NCBI GenBank assembly: GCA_944372595.1
Contig: CALVZT010000048.1
Coordinates: 1-6,103, forward strand
Direction: 5' to 3'
Length of the DNA stretch: 6,103 nucleotides
From: an uncultured Clostridia bacterium
GTDB taxonomy: Bacteria; Bacillota; Clostridia; Christensenellales; UBA1242
Position numbers and translations under genes: made by a program. Below the pieces are notes generated by a model. It searched no databases, was not told where the DNA came from, and worked only from the letters and a program-made list of their open reading frames with translations. Below, one piece after another: positions 5,228-6,103 of this stretch; the first letter of the stretch is position 1; each line of letters starts with the position of its first letter.

Positions 5228-6103
5228 TTATCTTAATTTGATATGAACTTCTCTTAATTGTTTTTCGGTAACTTCACTTGGAGCGCCCATCATTAAGTCT
5301 TGGGCTTTTTTGTTCATAGGGAATGCTACAACTTCTCTAATACTTTCTTCTTCAAGTAACAACATTATCATTCTGTCAACGCCTGGTGCAATTCCGGCAT
5401 GAGGTGGGGCACCATATTGGAAGGCATTGTATAATGCGGAGAATTTAGACTTAATTGTATCTTCGTTATATCCAGCTATTTCGAATGCTTTAAGCATAAC
5501 GTCAACGTCGTGATTTCTTACGGCACCACTACTTAATTCTACACCATTTACTATAATGTCATACTGATAAGCAAGAATGTCTAATGGATTTTTGTTATTT
5601 AATGCTTCGAGTCCGCCTTGTGGCATACTGAATGGATTGTGACAAAAATCAATCTTGCCAGTCTCTTCGTCTTGTTCATACATAGGGAAGTCGACTATCC
5701 AGCAGAATTTATATACGCCTTTTTCGATTAAGTCAAGGCGTTTGCCAAGTTCTGTTCTTAATATACCTGATAATTTGGTAGTAGGAGTGTATTCGCCTGC
5801 TAATAAGAATATCGAATAACCATTTTGTGATTTTGTTTTGCTAATTAATTCTTCTTTTTCTTTGTCACTCAAAAATTTTACAATTGGGCCAGTTAATGAA
5901 TTGTTTTCACCAACTTTAATCCAGGCAAGTCCTTTTGCCCCGTTTTCTACCATAAAGTCAGTCAAAGTATCATAAAATTTTCTTGTTTGTTCGCCAGTTT
6001 GTACTGCAATCGCCTTAACCACTTTGTTAGCAAAGGCATTAAATTGTGAATTTTTGAAAGTATCTGTTAGATTGGTTACTGTCAATGGATTTCTAAGGTC
6101 AGG
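5228..6103 (-). CDS. aspS: Aspartyl-tRNA synthetase, C-terminal half (5' end outside window)
   Basis: 291 codons plus stop are visible; the frame is open to the right edge. The apparent start at 6085 is a TTG inside the conserved run PDLRNPLTVTNLT, so it is leucine and not a start. AspRS is a class II synthetase of about 590 residues that charges tRNA with aspartate. Visible in order (visible-fragment numbering) are the end of the first catalytic segment, the bacterial GAD insertion (roughly 15-110), CWIVDFPMYE (about 134-143), HNPFSMPQGG (155-164), ELSSGAVRNH (189-198), YGAPPHAGIAPGVDR with class II motif 3 (about 230-244), and the C-terminal FPMNKKAQDLMMGAPS. The N-terminal anticodon-binding OB fold and motifs 1 and 2 are missing because of the window edge, so whether it also charges tRNA(Asn) cannot be read. 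It is upstream of gatC with a 9-base gap, and the operon promoter lies outside the window. Confidence 0.96.
   Translation of the reverse strand, partial: PDLRNPLTVTNLTDTFKNSQFNAFANKVVKAIAVQTGEQTRKFYDTLTDFMVENGAKGLAWIKVGENNSLTGPIVKFLSDKEKEELISKTKSQNGYSIFLLAGEYTPTTKLSGILRTELGKRLDLIEKGVYKFCWIVDFPMYEQDEETGKIDFCHNPFSMPQGGLEALNNKNPLDILAYQYDIIVNGVELSSGAVRNHDVDVMLKAFEIAGYNEDTIKSKFSALYNAFQYGAPPHAGIAPGVDRMIMLLLEEESIREVVAFPMNKKAQDLMMGAPSEVTEKQLREVHIKLR

Noticed and set aside
6083..6085. TTG as a possible start of aspS, which would make it a complete short gene
   Set aside because: The frame continues upstream through PDLRNP, a conserved AspRS segment, to the window edge. No ribosome binding site precedes the TTG, and a 285-residue AspRS would lack the anticodon-binding domain and class II motifs 1 and 2.

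Overview
The window looks like chromosome of a low-GC Gram-positive bacterium (Bacillota). The support is: AT-rich intergenic DNA, strong AGGAG-type ribosome binding sites, A/T-flanked hairpin terminators, a GatB with a cysteine zinc cluster, and a Gly-Pro-Thr collagen-like surface protein of the kind common in Bacilli and Clostridia. An uncultured gut clostridium or a related lineage is my best guess, but this is an inference from style and not a taxonomic call.

Layout. Positions 1-158 (minus) hold the first 52 codons of an RBBP9/YdeN-like small serine hydrolase that runs off the left edge, with a good sigma-A promoter at 196-224. Divergent from it, 364-1509 (plus) encodes a 381-residue protein: a short cysteine cluster, 37 collagen-like Gly-X-Y triplets broken once, then a probable right-handed beta-helix domain. 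A hairpin at 1508-1535 can terminate transcription from both sides. Convergent to the collagen gene is a 122-residue basic protein of unknown function (1571-1939, minus), with its own promoter and two copies of an 11-bp near-palindrome upstream. From 2097 to the right edge lies one tight minus-strand operon, transcribed aspS (5'-truncated by the window edge) - gatC - gatA - gatB, closed by a hairpin at 2073-2096.

How the genes work together. GatC, GatA and GatB form the amidotransferase that turns misacylated Asp-tRNA(Asn) and/or Glu-tRNA(Gln) into Asn-tRNA(Asn) and Gln-tRNA(Gln). Co-transcription with aspS suggests that the aspartyl-tRNA synthetase supplies Asp-tRNA(Asn), but the domain that would settle this lies outside the window. 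The left part (hydrolase, collagen-like protein, small basic protein) shows no functional link to the operon.

I see no RNA gene, mobile element, CRISPR array or attachment site, and no gene-free stretch longer than about 210 bases. I found no clear new multi-gene system. The items most worth a second look are the collagen/beta-helix protein, the unknown 122-residue protein and the twin near-palindromic sites in front of the latter.
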